The position numbers and the translations under genes are program-made. A stretch of DNA of 10,000 nucleotides, taken from assembly GCA_002104895.1 (NCBI GenBank), contig MCFG01000249.1:17501-27500 (forward strand). The letters run 5' to 3'. Position 1 is the first letter of the stretch, and each line of letters begins with the position of its first letter. This DNA is from Anaeromyces robustus (taxonomy: Eukaryota; Neocallimastigomycota; Neocallimastigomycetes; Neocallimastigales; Neocallimastigaceae). Positions 1 to 8,931 of this stretch are shown one piece after another. The notes beneath the pieces are model-generated. The model had not been told where the DNA came from and made no database searches. It saw only the letters and a program-made list of their open reading frames with translations.

Positions 1-1
1 A

Positions 2-1156
2 CAAGCTATGCAAAATCATAGACATGTATTCAAAAAAAATCCTAATGAACAAAAACCAAAAAATGAAGTTGAATTTGAAAAAGTTAAAAATGCTACTATG
101 ATTGTTGAAATTAACGGAGAAAAGAAAGAATTTAATAAAGTTCAATTTGATTTAGGTGGTAGTTCAGCTCGTACTTATGGTAGACAAGCATTTAACATTA
201 GAATTAAAGATAAAAAAAAGGATTTATATGGAAGATCTCAATTTAGATTACGTTCAGACCCTCGTGATGCTACTTCTTTAAGATCCAAATTATGTTGTGA
301 TATGCTTAATCGTATGGGTGTAGTTTCAATTTCAGCCAATTATGTATTATTATATGTTAATGATGAATATTTTGGTTTTTATGTTTTAATGGATGCTCCA
401 AAATTACCATGGGTTGAACAAGTATTTGGTGAAAAAGATACTACTAATTTATATAAATGTAAATCAGGTGGTCTCTATTTAACAGAACAATCATGTGCCT
501 ACGGTTGTGAAAATGAAAATGATGATGTTACCGATAGAGCTGAATGGATTGATTTCTTAAAAGCAATTGATAATGCTAAGACTGTTGATGATATTGAAAA
601 AGTTTTAGATATTGAAAATTATATCAATACAGCTGTTTTTGATTATTTGGTAGGGGCAACCGATCATTTCTTTGGTTTAGGTCATAATTACAGTATGTAT
701 AAAAATCCAAAAACTGGTAAATGGATAATGATTTATTATGATTTTGATAGTGATTTAGGTCAAGATATTATAATGTTTGATTATTATAACTTCCGTCCTC
801 TCGAAAGTAAAGATTTCTTACATTACACCGTTAAGGAATGGTTCCGTAATAACAATATGAATGTTATTAAGATTGGAGTATTTGATAATCTTCCTTATTT
901 TGAAAAAACTCTTGCCAAAGTAGTTAAAGAAACCTTTAATCCAGCCGTTCTTTTCCCACATATTGATGAATTAAAAGAATTTATTAGACCATATGTTGTA
1001 CATGATAAAACACCAAATGAAAATGGTATTCATCCAGGTGTTCTTAATTTTGTAAATCCAACAGATTATAACTTGGAACACTTTGAAGCTAATAGTGAAT
1101 TTACTACTATTAATGTTCCCGACATTGGAAGTGATGCTTATGGTCTTAAATATTGA
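2..1156 (+). CDS. CotH-like secreted protein, copy A: 5'-partial and ending early at a TGA before its dockerins
   Basis: This is the CotH-like part of a gene whose beginning lies outside the window. Reading from base 2 it matches copy B (3187-4977) from about residue 55 onward with no insertion or deletion. The CotH-like core is intact: it keeps the GATDHFFGLGHNYSMY segment and the aspartate-rich YDFDSDLG segment, which resemble the catalytic and metal-binding parts of CotH atypical kinases. The frame ends at TGA 1154-1156, where copy B has TGG (Trp439), one base different. The ATG at 8 is internal (Met57 of copy B), not the start. The product would lack both dockerins and so could be secreted but not docked on a cellulosome. 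Amino-acid changes against copy B cluster in residues 61-76 (nine changes). Whether it is a functional short form or an early pseudogene cannot be told; a base error in the assembly is a third option. Confidence 0.85.
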   Translation, partial: QAMQNHRHVFKKNPNEQKPKNEVEFEKVKNATMIVEINGEKKEFNKVQFDLGGSSARTYGRQAFNIRIKDKKKDLYGRSQFRLRSDPRDATSLRSKLCCDMLNRMGVVSISANYVLLYVNDEYFGFYVLMDAPKLPWVEQVFGEKDTTNLYKCKSGGLYLTEQSCAYGCENENDDVTDRAEWIDFLKAIDNAKTVDDIEKVLDIENYINTAVFDYLVGATDHFFGLGHNYSMYKNPKTGKWIMIYYDFDSDLGQDIIMFDYYNFRPLESKDFLHYTVKEWFRNNNMNVIKIGVFDNLPYFEKTLAKVVKETFNPAVLFPHIDELKEFIRPYVVHDKTPNENGIHPGVLNFVNPTDYNLEHFEANSEFTTINVPDIGSDAYGLKY

Positions 1157-1630
1157 ATTCTTGAAAGATATAGAACTGTTTGTAACAATTATAAATTAGA
1201 ATGTGATCCAGTTTATATGGATGAAAACTACCAATATCCAATTGATAAGGAGGTTGAAAGTGAAATTGATTTTAATAGATGGGATGGTTTTGATTGGGTT
1301 AAATTTTTAGGTTTTGATCCATCTGTTATGGAACCACAACCAGAAGAATCTAAATGCTTAGCTGAAAAAATTGGATATCCATGTTGTAAAGAAGGAAATA
1401 CAAAAGTTTATGCTCATGATGCTAATGGTGATTGGGGTTATGATTTTAAGGCCAAAGAATGGTGTGGTATTACACCCTATGATGGACGTAAAGATGATGA
1501 AGTCTGTTGGTCTGAACCCTTAGGTTATCCATGTTGTAAAAAAAGTTGTATTGTTTATGAAATTGATAATGATGGAAAGTGGGGATATGAAGACAATACC
1601 TGGTGTGGTATTCAATCCTATTGTTCTTAA
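1157..1630 (+). pseudogene. Stranded linker and two fungal dockerins of copy A, downstream of the premature TGA
   Basis: The frame of copy A continues open after the TGA for 157 codons to TAA 1628-1630 and matches the C-terminus of copy B with one amino-acid change (Lys for Ile, codon 1490-1492). It holds an acidic, aromatic linker and two dockerins: the first from about 1355 to 1465 (Cys, then GYPCC, then WGY and EWCGI), the second from about 1505 to 1606 (Cys, GYPCC, WGY, TWCGI). An ATG at 1217 could open a 137-residue ORF, but it has no signal peptide, so independent secretion is unlikely. Six of the eight differences from copy B after the TGA are silent. The reading frame therefore shows no decay beyond the single stop, which implies that the stop is recent, is read through, has been refreshed by gene conversion, or is an assembly error. 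Confidence 0.8.
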
Positions 1631-1650
1631 ATAAAATAGCATAAAAAATT

Positions 1651-1700
1651 AAATTAAAAAAATAAAAAATAAAAAATAAAAAATAAAAAATAAAAAAAAA
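1651..1700. repeat. A-rich hexa/heptanucleotide repeat (A5-6 T units)
   Basis: Tandem A-runs of five or six bases separated by single T bases directly follow the copy A stop codon. It lies in the probable 3' UTR or transcript end region. A similar but shorter A-rich tract follows copy B. Confidence 0.7.
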
Positions 1701-2170
1701 TCATAATATTATTATATTATTTGTATTTTTTTTTTTTTTTTTTACATTTTATAATAAATTGAAGTTTTTTATATACACATAAATATATATTTAGAAATAT
1801 ATAAATAGGTCTAGAAGAAATATTTTAAAATTTAGAAATTCATATGTAATAAAACAATACCGAAAAGGATAAAAAAAAAAAATTAAATAAAAATTTAAAA
1901 ATAATTTAATTTAAAATATAAAAAATATTAATCTTTTCTTTTTTTTTTTTTTTATAACTTTTATCTTTTATATTTATGTTTTTATTTTTAAATTATAATC
2001 CTGTTACATTGAACATGAAAATAAATTTTATTATTAAATAATGAATTATATGTTAATAATGTAAAGTGGGAAAATTTATTTATTAAATTAATAATTATAT
2101 ATTAAAGTTTTTTTTTTTTCTTTTAAAAAATAAATTATTATTTAAAAATTATGTATATTTTTTAATAGTG

Positions 2171-2275
<105 letters not shown>

Positions 2276-2906
2276 TATAATTTTTATATAATATAAAATA
2301 AATTTTATTTTTATGTTATTTAAAAAATATAAACCCACAATATCATATATATATTGGAAATTGTCATAATTAATAGTATATTTATTATTCATAGAGGGAA
2401 AAAAAAATAAGAATTTCAATTAAATTTATGTTAAAAATAAATATAAATCAAATATTTAATTTATAATTTTAAAATTATAATTACAGTTTAAAATATCCAA
2501 TTAAAGTTTTAAATTATAAGTTTTAAATCAATTATGAAAATTAAAATATTTGATTTTAATTTCTTAATTCCTAAATTACTTTTAATTCATATTATTATAA
2601 CAAAAAAGAAAAAAAAAAAAAAATTATTTGGTGGGTTACAATATTATTTAAATTAAATCAATATAAAAAAATTATATGATTCAATATATATACATATAAC
2701 ATAACAATTTATTCATTTATTTTAAAAATAAATAAATTAATAAATAGATAATTGAATAACTTTTAATATTTAATTTTACCAATTTTTTTATTATTATAAA
2801 AAAATACACAATATAATTAATTAATTAAATAAATAAATAATAGATAAATAAAATTTTTTAATTTTAATTTCACTCCTTTTTAATTTTTTTTTTTGGTATT
2901 ATTATA

Positions 2907-2948
2907 AAAAAATAAATAAATAAATAAATTAAATAAATAAATAAATAA

Positions 2949-2983
<35 letters not shown>

Positions 2984-2984
2984 A
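2907..2984. repeat. (AAAT)n tetranucleotide repeat
   Basis: Tandem AAAT/TAAA units with two small interruptions lie upstream of copy B. They are followed by a T homopolymer at 2997-3020. Confidence 0.85.
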
Positions 2985-2996
2985 ATATTTTTTATC

Positions 2997-3020
2997 TTTT
3001 TTTTTTTTTTTTTTTTTTTT
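2997..3020. repeat. T homopolymer, 24 bases
   Basis: A run of 24 T lies about 170 bases upstream of the copy B start codon. Poly(dA:dT) tracts are known to exclude nucleosomes in fungal promoters, so this could help open the promoter. That role is inferred from position and composition only. Confidence 0.85.
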
Positions 3021-3092
3021 GACATTAAAAAAAATTATTTAAATATAAAATAAAATATTTTTAAAAATATTAAAAATATATTTTTAAAAAAT

Positions 3093-3126
3093 TAAATAAA
3101 ATAAAATAAAAATAAAAATAAGAAAA

Positions 3127-3157
<31 letters not shown>

Positions 3158-3180
3158 TAAAAATAAAAATATAAATAAAA
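3093..3180. repeat. A4-5 T tandem repeat just upstream of copy B start
   Basis: Penta- and hexanucleotide units (AAAAT and AAAAAT) run almost to the ATG at 3187. They probably include the 5' leader of copy B. No TATA box can be singled out in this composition. Confidence 0.8.
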
Positions 3181-3186
3181 ATAAAC

Positions 3187-4977
3187 ATGATAAAAAAATT
3201 ATTATTATTATTTTTAACAATTGGTCAAATATTGGCCGCTTCTTCTTTTATTGGAGAAGGTAAAAGAGCAGAACTTTTTGAAATTACAGATAATGAAGTA
3301 CCTACATTTAGAGTAACTATATCTGATGATAGTTTTGAAATATTGAAACAAGCTATGCAAAACCATAAATATGTATTCCAAAAAGATCCTAATGACCCAA
3401 TACCAACAAATGATGTTGAATTTGAAAAAGTTAAAAATGCTACTATGATGGTTGAAATTAATGGAGAAAAAAAAGAATTTAATAAAGTTCAATTTGATTT
3501 AGGTGGTAGTTCAGCTCGTTCCTATGGTAGACAAGCATTTAACATTAGAATTAAGGATAAAAAAAAGGATTTATATGGAAGATCTCAATTTAGATTACGT
3601 TCAGACCCTCGTGATGCTACCTCCATAAGATCTAAATTATGTTGTGATATGCTTAATCGTATGGGTGTAGTTTCAATTTCAGCCAATTATGTATTATTAT
3701 ATGTTAATGATGAATATTTTGGTTTTTATGTTTTAATGGATGCTCCAAAATTACCATGGGTTGAACAAGTATTTGGTGAAAAAGATACTACTAATTTATA
3801 TAAATGTAAATCAGGTGGTCTCTATTTAACAGAACAAGCATGTGCCTACGGTTGTGAAAATGAAAATGATGATGTTACCGATAGAGCTGAATGGATTGAT
3901 TTCTTAAAAGCAATTGATAATGCTAAGATTGTTGATGATATTGAAAAAGTTTTAGATATTGAAAATTATATCAATACAGCTGTTTTTGATTATTTGGTAG
4001 GGGCAACCGATCATTTCTTTGGTTTAGGTCATAATTACAGTATGTATAAAAATCCAAAAACTGGTAAATGGATAATGATTTATTATGATTTTGATAGTGA
4101 TTTAGGTCAAGATATTATAATGTTTGATTATTATAACTTCCGTCCTCTCGAAAGTAAAGATTTCTTACATTACACCGTTAAGGAATGGTTCCGTAATAAC
4201 AATATGAATGTTATTAAGATTGGAGTATTTGATAATCTTCCTTATTTTGAAAAAACTCTTGCCAAAGTAGTTAAAGAAACTTTTAATCCAGCCGTTCTTT
4301 TCTCACATATTGATGAATTAAAAGAATTTATTAGACCATATGTTGTACATGATAAAACACCAAATGAAAATGGTTTCCATCCAGGTGTTCTTAATTTTGT
4401 CAATCCAACAGATTATAACTTAGAACACTTTGAAGCTAATAGTGAATTTACTACTATTAATGTTCCCGACATTGGAAGTGATGCTTATGGTCTTAAATAT
4501 TGGATTCTTGAAAGATATAGAACCGTTTGTAACAACTATAAATTAGAATGTGATCCAGTTTATATGGATGAAAACTACCAATATCCAATTGATAAGGAGG
4601 TTGAAAGTGAAATTGATTTTAATAGATGGGATGGTTTTGATTGGGTTAAATTTTTAGGTTTTGATCCATCTGTTATGGAACCACAACCAGAAGAATCTAA
4701 ATGCTTAGCTGAAAAAATTGGATATCCATGTTGTAAAGAAGGAAATACAAAAGTTTATGCTCATGATGCTAATGGTGATTGGGGTTATGATTTTAAGGCC
4801 AAAGAATGGTGTGGTATTACACCCTATGATGGACGTATAGATGATGAAGTCTGTTGGTCTGAACCATTAGGTTATCCATGTTGTAAAAAAAGTTGTATTG
4901 TTTATGAAATTGATAATGATGGAAAATGGGGATATGAAGATAATACTTGGTGTGGTATTCAATCCTACTGTTCTTAA
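3187..4977 (+). CDS. Secreted CotH-like (atypical kinase fold) protein with two C-terminal fungal dockerins, copy B
   Basis: A complete intronless gene of 596 residues. Residues 1-18 are a signal peptide (MIKK, a Leu-rich core, then ILAAS), which fixes the start. A CotH-like region spans roughly 40-440, with GATDHFFGLGHNYSMY (272-287) and YDFDSDLG (300-307). These resemble the catalytic-loop and metal-binding aspartates of the CotH kinase family; D275, D301, D303 and D305 are candidates. Two CBM10-like dockerins follow, at about 506-543 and 556-595, each with the GYPCC, WGY and WCG pattern. In anaerobic fungi such dockerins bind scaffoldins, so the protein is probably part of the extracellular cellulosome. 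Bacterial CotH phosphorylates spore-coat proteins and Mucorales CotH proteins are surface invasins; the role here is unknown. Potential N-glycosylation sites are N84 and N283. It is a tandem duplicate of copy A, with no gap in the alignment, and is the intact member of the pair. Confidence 0.93.
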   Translation: MIKKLLLLFLTIGQILAASSFIGEGKRAELFEITDNEVPTFRVTISDDSFEILKQAMQNHKYVFQKDPNDPIPTNDVEFEKVKNATMMVEINGEKKEFNKVQFDLGGSSARSYGRQAFNIRIKDKKKDLYGRSQFRLRSDPRDATSIRSKLCCDMLNRMGVVSISANYVLLYVNDEYFGFYVLMDAPKLPWVEQVFGEKDTTNLYKCKSGGLYLTEQACAYGCENENDDVTDRAEWIDFLKAIDNAKIVDDIEKVLDIENYINTAVFDYLVGATDHFFGLGHNYSMYKNPKTGKWIMIYYDFDSDLGQDIIMFDYYNFRPLESKDFLHYTVKEWFRNNNMNVIKIGVFDNLPYFEKTLAKVVKETFNPAVLFSHIDELKEFIRPYVVHDKTPNENGFHPGVLNFVNPTDYNLEHFEANSEFTTINVPDIGSDAYGLKYWILERYRTVCNNYKLECDPVYMDENYQYPIDKEVESEIDFNRWDGFDWVKFLGFDPSVMEPQPEESKCLAEKIGYPCCKEGNTKVYAHDANGDWGYDFKAKEWCGITPYDGRIDDEVCWSEPLGYPCCKKSCIVYEIDNDGKWGYEDNTWCGIQSYCS

Positions 4978-5340
4978 AATAAAGTTGCACTAAAATAAAA
5001 TAAATTAAAATAAAATAAAAAAAAAAAAAACAATAATATATATATATATAGATAAATATATAAATATATAGATTTAGATATTGATATTTGGTATAAATAT
5101 ATAATAGAATTTCCATTTTTTACAACTTTATAATTATTGGTATTTTTTATTATATTTGTAAAAAAAAATGAAATAATAATGGGTCTTTTTTTTTTTTATT
5201 ATATTTATAAAAAAATTTAAATAATCATTGATCTTTTTTATTTTATTTAAAAAAAAAAAATTAAATAAAGACAAATAAAAATAAAAGAATTATTTTTTTT
5301 TTTTAAGTTTAAAATTATATATTAAATTATTATTAATTTT

Positions 5341-5396
5341 ATTTTTTCCTTTTTTTTTTTTCTTTTTTTTTTTTTTATTTTTTTTTTCTTTTCTTT
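5341..5396. repeat. T-rich pyrimidine tract
   Basis: Runs of T of about 7 to 14 bases, broken by single C or A bases. It is low-complexity sequence with no coding potential. Confidence 0.8.
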
Positions 5397-5593
5397 ACTA
5401 TTTATATAAATATTTTTTTCCCCTCTTGTTCTTAAAAAAATAATTTTTTTTAAATATATATATATATTTATTTTAATTTGTTAAACATTGGTTACGTTAC
5501 ATGAAAATTGAATATATTATATATTATTATTATATATTATTAAATAATAAAATAAATTATTTTGTGGATTGTGGATATTACAAATAATTTGGT

Positions 5594-5663
5594 AAATATA
5601 TATACTTTATATTATATACTATATATTATATATTATATATAATATATTAAATATATTATATAT
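5594..5663. repeat. AT-only imperfect palindromes (tatat/atata clusters)
   Basis: Dense ATATTATATA-type units read almost the same on both strands and could form hairpins or cruciforms. In DNA of this composition such patterns arise readily, so no specific function is claimed. Confidence 0.55.
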
Positions 5664-5833
5664 TTATAAATTAAAAGAAAATTATTTATTAAAAAAATTT
5701 TATTATTAAAAATTATAAAACCTTTTTTTATATAAAATAAAATATTTTGTTACAAATAATACATAATATATTATATAGTTTATTTTAATTATTATTTCTG
5801 ATTTATGATTTAAAAAATTTTTTTTAAATATTA

Positions 5834-5834
<1 letters not shown>

Positions 5835-5876
<42 letters not shown>
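5835..5876. repeat. A homopolymer, 42 bases
   Basis: An unbroken run of 42 A, the longest homopolymer in the window. It is flanked by ttac and gatttagatt. No retrotransposed gene, terminal repeat or clear target-site duplication is visible beside it, so it is called a simple repeat. Confidence 0.95.
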
Positions 5877-5878
<2 letters not shown>

Positions 5879-5897
5879 TTTAGATTACCAAAGTTTG

Positions 5898-5919
5898 ATT
5901 AATTAATTAATTAATTAAT
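5898..5919. repeat. (TTAA)n tetranucleotide repeat
   Basis: A 22-base perfect TTAA array, which is also palindromic. Confidence 0.9.
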
Positions 5920-5983
5920 GATTAATACTAAGGGGTTAACTTTAAAATTATTAAAATATTAATAATTCTACATAAAATAAAAA

Positions 5984-5996
5984 TTTTTTTTTATTT

Positions 5997-6031
<35 letters not shown>

Positions 6032-6034
6032 AAT
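5984..6034. repeat. T5-6 A tandem repeat
   Basis: T-runs of five to ten bases separated by single A bases: the complement of the A-rich repeats flanking the CotH copies. Confidence 0.8.
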
Positions 6035-6278
6035 AATTCTTATTGATATTATTTACATTTAAATAAATAAAATAAAACTAAAAATTAGTTTATATATAAA
6101 TAAGATTAAATATAAAAAGAATATTACTATTATTTATCTTATAATAATTTAAATAATAATGATAATGATGATAAAAATAAATTTAGATAATAATAATGAT
6201 GATAAAGATTAATTTAAATAATAGAATAACTATCATTGGTATTACTAATATATTTTCTTATTAATATTGACTACTTTC

Positions 6279-6647
6279 TTAATTATCACTATCACCATCA
6301 CTATCTTTATCTTTATCATTATCTTCATCACTACTTGAAAAATCTTCATTAAAATCACTATCATATTCATTCATAAAGTCATCATTAATATCACTATCAT
6401 AATCAATATTATTATTGCTGGTAGTTTTATCAATTACTACCTTAAATATATTTTCTTCTTCTAATTTCGAACTATTATTATGAGTGATTTCATGACACTG
6501 GTGAGAATTAGAACATGAGGGAAGTTCATCTTTATTTTTTATAGAAGATTGATTTGATAATGAAGTTGATGCAGAAGTTGACGATGTTAGAATATTTATA
6601 ATATTATCAATTTCTTTATCAGTTTCATTTATAATTTCTTTTCCTTT
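6279..6647 (-). pseudogene. 122-residue acidic Ser/Asp/Glu tail of the minus-strand gene, behind an in-frame TAA
   Basis: After the TAA at 6650-6648 the same frame stays open for 122 codons and ends at TAA 6281-6279. In DNA this rich in TAA such an open stretch is unlikely by chance, and its composition is protein-like: a Ser/Thr-rich part (ILTSSTSASTSL), a short Cys/His part (PSCSNSHQCHEITH), KLEEENIFKVVIDK, then DSD/SSSDEDND acidic repeats with many potential casein kinase 2 sites. It is either the true C-terminus reached by a different splice junction, or the remains of one cut off by a single-base nonsense change. The label pseudogene refers only to this uncertain status. Confidence 0.55.
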
Positions 6648-7519
6648 TTATTGTTTATACTATAATAAATTAAAAAAAAAAAATTTTTTTTTTATGAGAT
6701 TTATAAATAAATATATTATTATAAATTATATATAAATAATTAGTTCATATTTTAATTATTCATATTTAAGTTATAATATTATCATTATCATTTATAAATA
6801 TTTTTATAAATATTTGATATTACTTCTTTCTTAATTTCTGCTTTTGATTCCTTTTCACTAGTATTTTCTTCATCCTATTAATAAAAATATTAATTATTTT
6901 ATATATATATATATATATTCAAAAAATATTAATATCATGTTTTTCAATTACATATATATTATTCAAAATTTAACAATACATAAATATATGTATTTTTACC
7001 TTGCATTCAGATTTTTCATTCATAAGAATAGAAACTCTTTCACTATATATACGTATAATATCTACAAACTGCTTTCCAAGATTATATTTTATTTTACAAT
7101 CATTCCATTCATCTGGACTAGAATCATCAGTTAATACTAAATAATGAAGAATTTATATAAGTAATTTAATAATAAAAAAAAATAAATACAAAAAAAAAAA
7201 AAAAAAAAAAATTAATGATAAATTATTTTTATAAATAAAATTATAAAAAAAAAAACTATTTTTAAATATATAAAACTATATATTGTATTATATTATATTA
7301 ATAATATATTATTTAATTTAATTTAATTTAATTGAATTTACAATTATTCCCTTTTAAAATGGATAGAGATTTAGTCAATAACTCTAGTGTTTCTATACAT
7401 TCTTTTAAATCGACCTAATTATATAAGATAAAAATATATAAAATTATTATATTTATCATCATTATAATATAATATATTATATTATATAATTTTTATTTTT
7501 TTTTTTTAAATTAAAATAA

Positions 7520-7553
<34 letters not shown>

Positions 7554-7648
7554 TTATTATTATTATTATAAATAATATTTACAGTATTTAATCTTCCACG
7601 TAAAATTTGTAATTCTTTTAAAATATTTTCTTGATTAATCTTTACCAT
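6279..7648 (-). CDS. Unrecognised five-exon gene: charged helical protein with acidic Ser/Asp-rich tail; in-frame TAA in last exon
   Basis: Exons by hand, in transcript order: 7648-7583 (MVKINQENIL start, 22 codons), 7414-7342, 7136-7000, 6874-6824, and 6659-6279. All introns are GT-AG (GTAAAT, GTAAAT, GTAAAA, GTAATA donors; TAG acceptors), 125-205 bases long, and the phases agree (0, 1, 0, 0). An in-frame TAA 9 bases before the ATG supports the start. Exons 1-3 give leucine- and charge-rich helical stretches (such as ILKELQILRGRL and LKECIETLELLTKSLSIL), then DEWNDCKIKYNLGKQF. Exon 4 is Lys/Glu rich. I do not recognise the family; there is no signal peptide or membrane segment, so a cytosolic or nuclear protein is likely. 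In this model a TAA (6650-6648) follows three codons into exon 5, giving 112 residues. An alternative splice (donor at 6858 in exon 4, acceptor before 6643) would skip it and stay in frame. The gene converges with copy B. Confidence 0.7.
7521..7570. repeat. (ATT)n microsatellite inside the first intron of the minus-strand gene
   Basis: A trinucleotide array with one C interruption (ATTCTTATT). It lies within the intron 7415-7582 and accounts for much of that intron's length. Confidence 0.9.
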
Positions 7649-7872
7649 TTTCTTTTAAAAAATTTAAAATTATAATTTAAATAAATAATTATATTTTAAT
7701 TTTATCAATTATTATTTTTGTAAAAAAAAATACTGTTTATTTCTTTGATAATAATTTTAAAAAGACTCCTCTTTGTAATTATATTATTCGTATTGGTATA
7801 ATTTTTAAATTTTTATGGTATTATCTAATATCTTATTAGAAGTTTATTAAATGATTAATTTTTTATATTTTA

Positions 7873-7876
<4 letters not shown>

Positions 7877-7903
<27 letters not shown>
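7877..7903. repeat. (ATT)n microsatellite, about 9 units
   Basis: A short perfect trinucleotide array in the divergent spacer. Confidence 0.85.
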
Positions 7904-8140
7904 GTATTATTGTTTGTATTATAAAATATAAAATAATAATAGCATTATTTTTAAATTTATTATTGCCTTTTTTTATATTGATTTTTTTAACATTGTTTTT
8001 CTTTTTCCTTTTTTTTTTTTCTTATTTTTTATTATTTATTTAAATTTTTTATTGTGCTTAATTACAACATTAAGTTATATTCAAAATCTGCTTATTATTC
8101 ATTAATTTACATTTATTATAGGAAGAGTATTGTAATTATT

Positions 8141-8171
8141 TATTTTATTTTATTTTATTTTATTTTATTTT
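8141..8171. repeat. (TTTTA)n pentanucleotide repeat, about 6 units
   Basis: A perfect pentanucleotide array in the divergent spacer. Confidence 0.85.
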
Positions 8172-8782
8172 TATAAACTTTATAAATTAAATTATTAAAA
8201 TGTAATAATATATTTAGTAACTTAAGTATATTATTAATATATTATATATTAAAGTTAATAGTTTATATATTTTATTTCAGTATTACTTTTTAGTTAATAA
8301 CTACATAGTTTTATCTAATTATTGTGGCATAAAATATACAACTTTACATATACATTTGTGTTACATTGAAATAATTTTTTTTTAATTATGAAATTCAAAT
8401 TAATAAAAGAGTCACTACTAATTAATATATAATATATAATTATATATTCATAGTTTGAGACCTCTATATAGCTATAGTAATTTTGATATTTTTATTTTTA
8501 AATATGAGTATTATATATTAATTGATTTAAAATAAAAAGAACACGATTTAAAATAATTATTATATAATAATATAATAATAATAATTATAAAAATAATGAA
8601 ATACTTAGATTTATTATAATTTTTTTATATTTATTCAGCTGTTCTTATTAATAAATAATTATTTTATAATATAAATAAAATTTTTATATAGTATTATTGT
8701 TTTTACCACAATCACTAAAATTATATAATAATTTATTTGAATATTTCTTTAATTAATGAAAATAATTAAAATAATTAAATAA

Positions 8783-8798
8783 TTTTGTTTAAACAAAA
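8783..8798. repeat. 16-base perfect palindrome centred on GTTTAAAC
   Basis: The sequence TTTTGTTTAAACAAAA is identical on both strands. It lies about 285 bases upstream of the Tls1-like start and could be a dimeric regulator site. A+T richness makes palindromes frequent, though the central G and C pair raises its specificity a little. Confidence 0.45.
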
Positions 8799-8931
8799 AT
8801 AAAAATAATTATATTTATTTTACTAGTAATTAAACAATACCTTTGGAATATTTTTTTTTTAATTACTATTTAGTGGTTTTTTGTTATAAATTTTTTTTAT
8901 AAATTTTAATTACCAATTTTTTGTCAGATTG

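Larger units (their letters stand above)
4978..6278. other. A+T-rich spacer between converging genes
   Basis: No gene is supported on either strand. This is the region between the stop of copy B and the stop of the minus-strand gene, so it should contain the 3' ends of two converging transcripts. An AATAAA at 4978-4983 directly after the copy B stop is a possible polyadenylation signal, but such hexamers are common by chance here. Simple repeats, a 42-base A run and AT palindromes are listed separately. A short repeated stretch of AAT/GAT-like triplets lies at about 6146-6216. Confidence 0.7.

Noticed and set aside
8-10. ATG at base 8 as the start of a separate short CotH gene
   Set aside because: The frame is open upstream to the window edge and this Met aligns with internal Met57 of copy B, after the signal peptide region.
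1154-1156. TGA read as tryptophan (altered genetic code)
   Set aside because: Copy B uses TGG for the same residue and other Trp codons in both copies are TGG; anaerobic fungi are understood to use the standard nuclear code, so a nonsense change is simpler.
3214-3492. 92-codon minus-strand open frame inside copy B
   Set aside because: It is the antisense shadow of the CotH-like coding sequence, which has a signal peptide, conserved motifs and a near-identical paralogue.
4817-5116. 99-codon minus-strand open frame over the end of copy B
   Set aside because: It runs antisense through the second dockerin and then into A+T repeats giving Tyr/Ile/Phe runs; there is no protein-like pattern.
5835-5876. 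42-base A run as the tail of a retrotransposed element
   Set aside because: No reverse transcriptase, processed gene copy or matching target-site duplication could be seen on either side; homopolymers are common in this DNA.
6937-7134. 65-codon plus-strand open frame
   Set aside because: It lies antisense to exon 3 of the minus-strand gene, whose splice borders and phases are consistent; the plus-strand peptide looks like noise.
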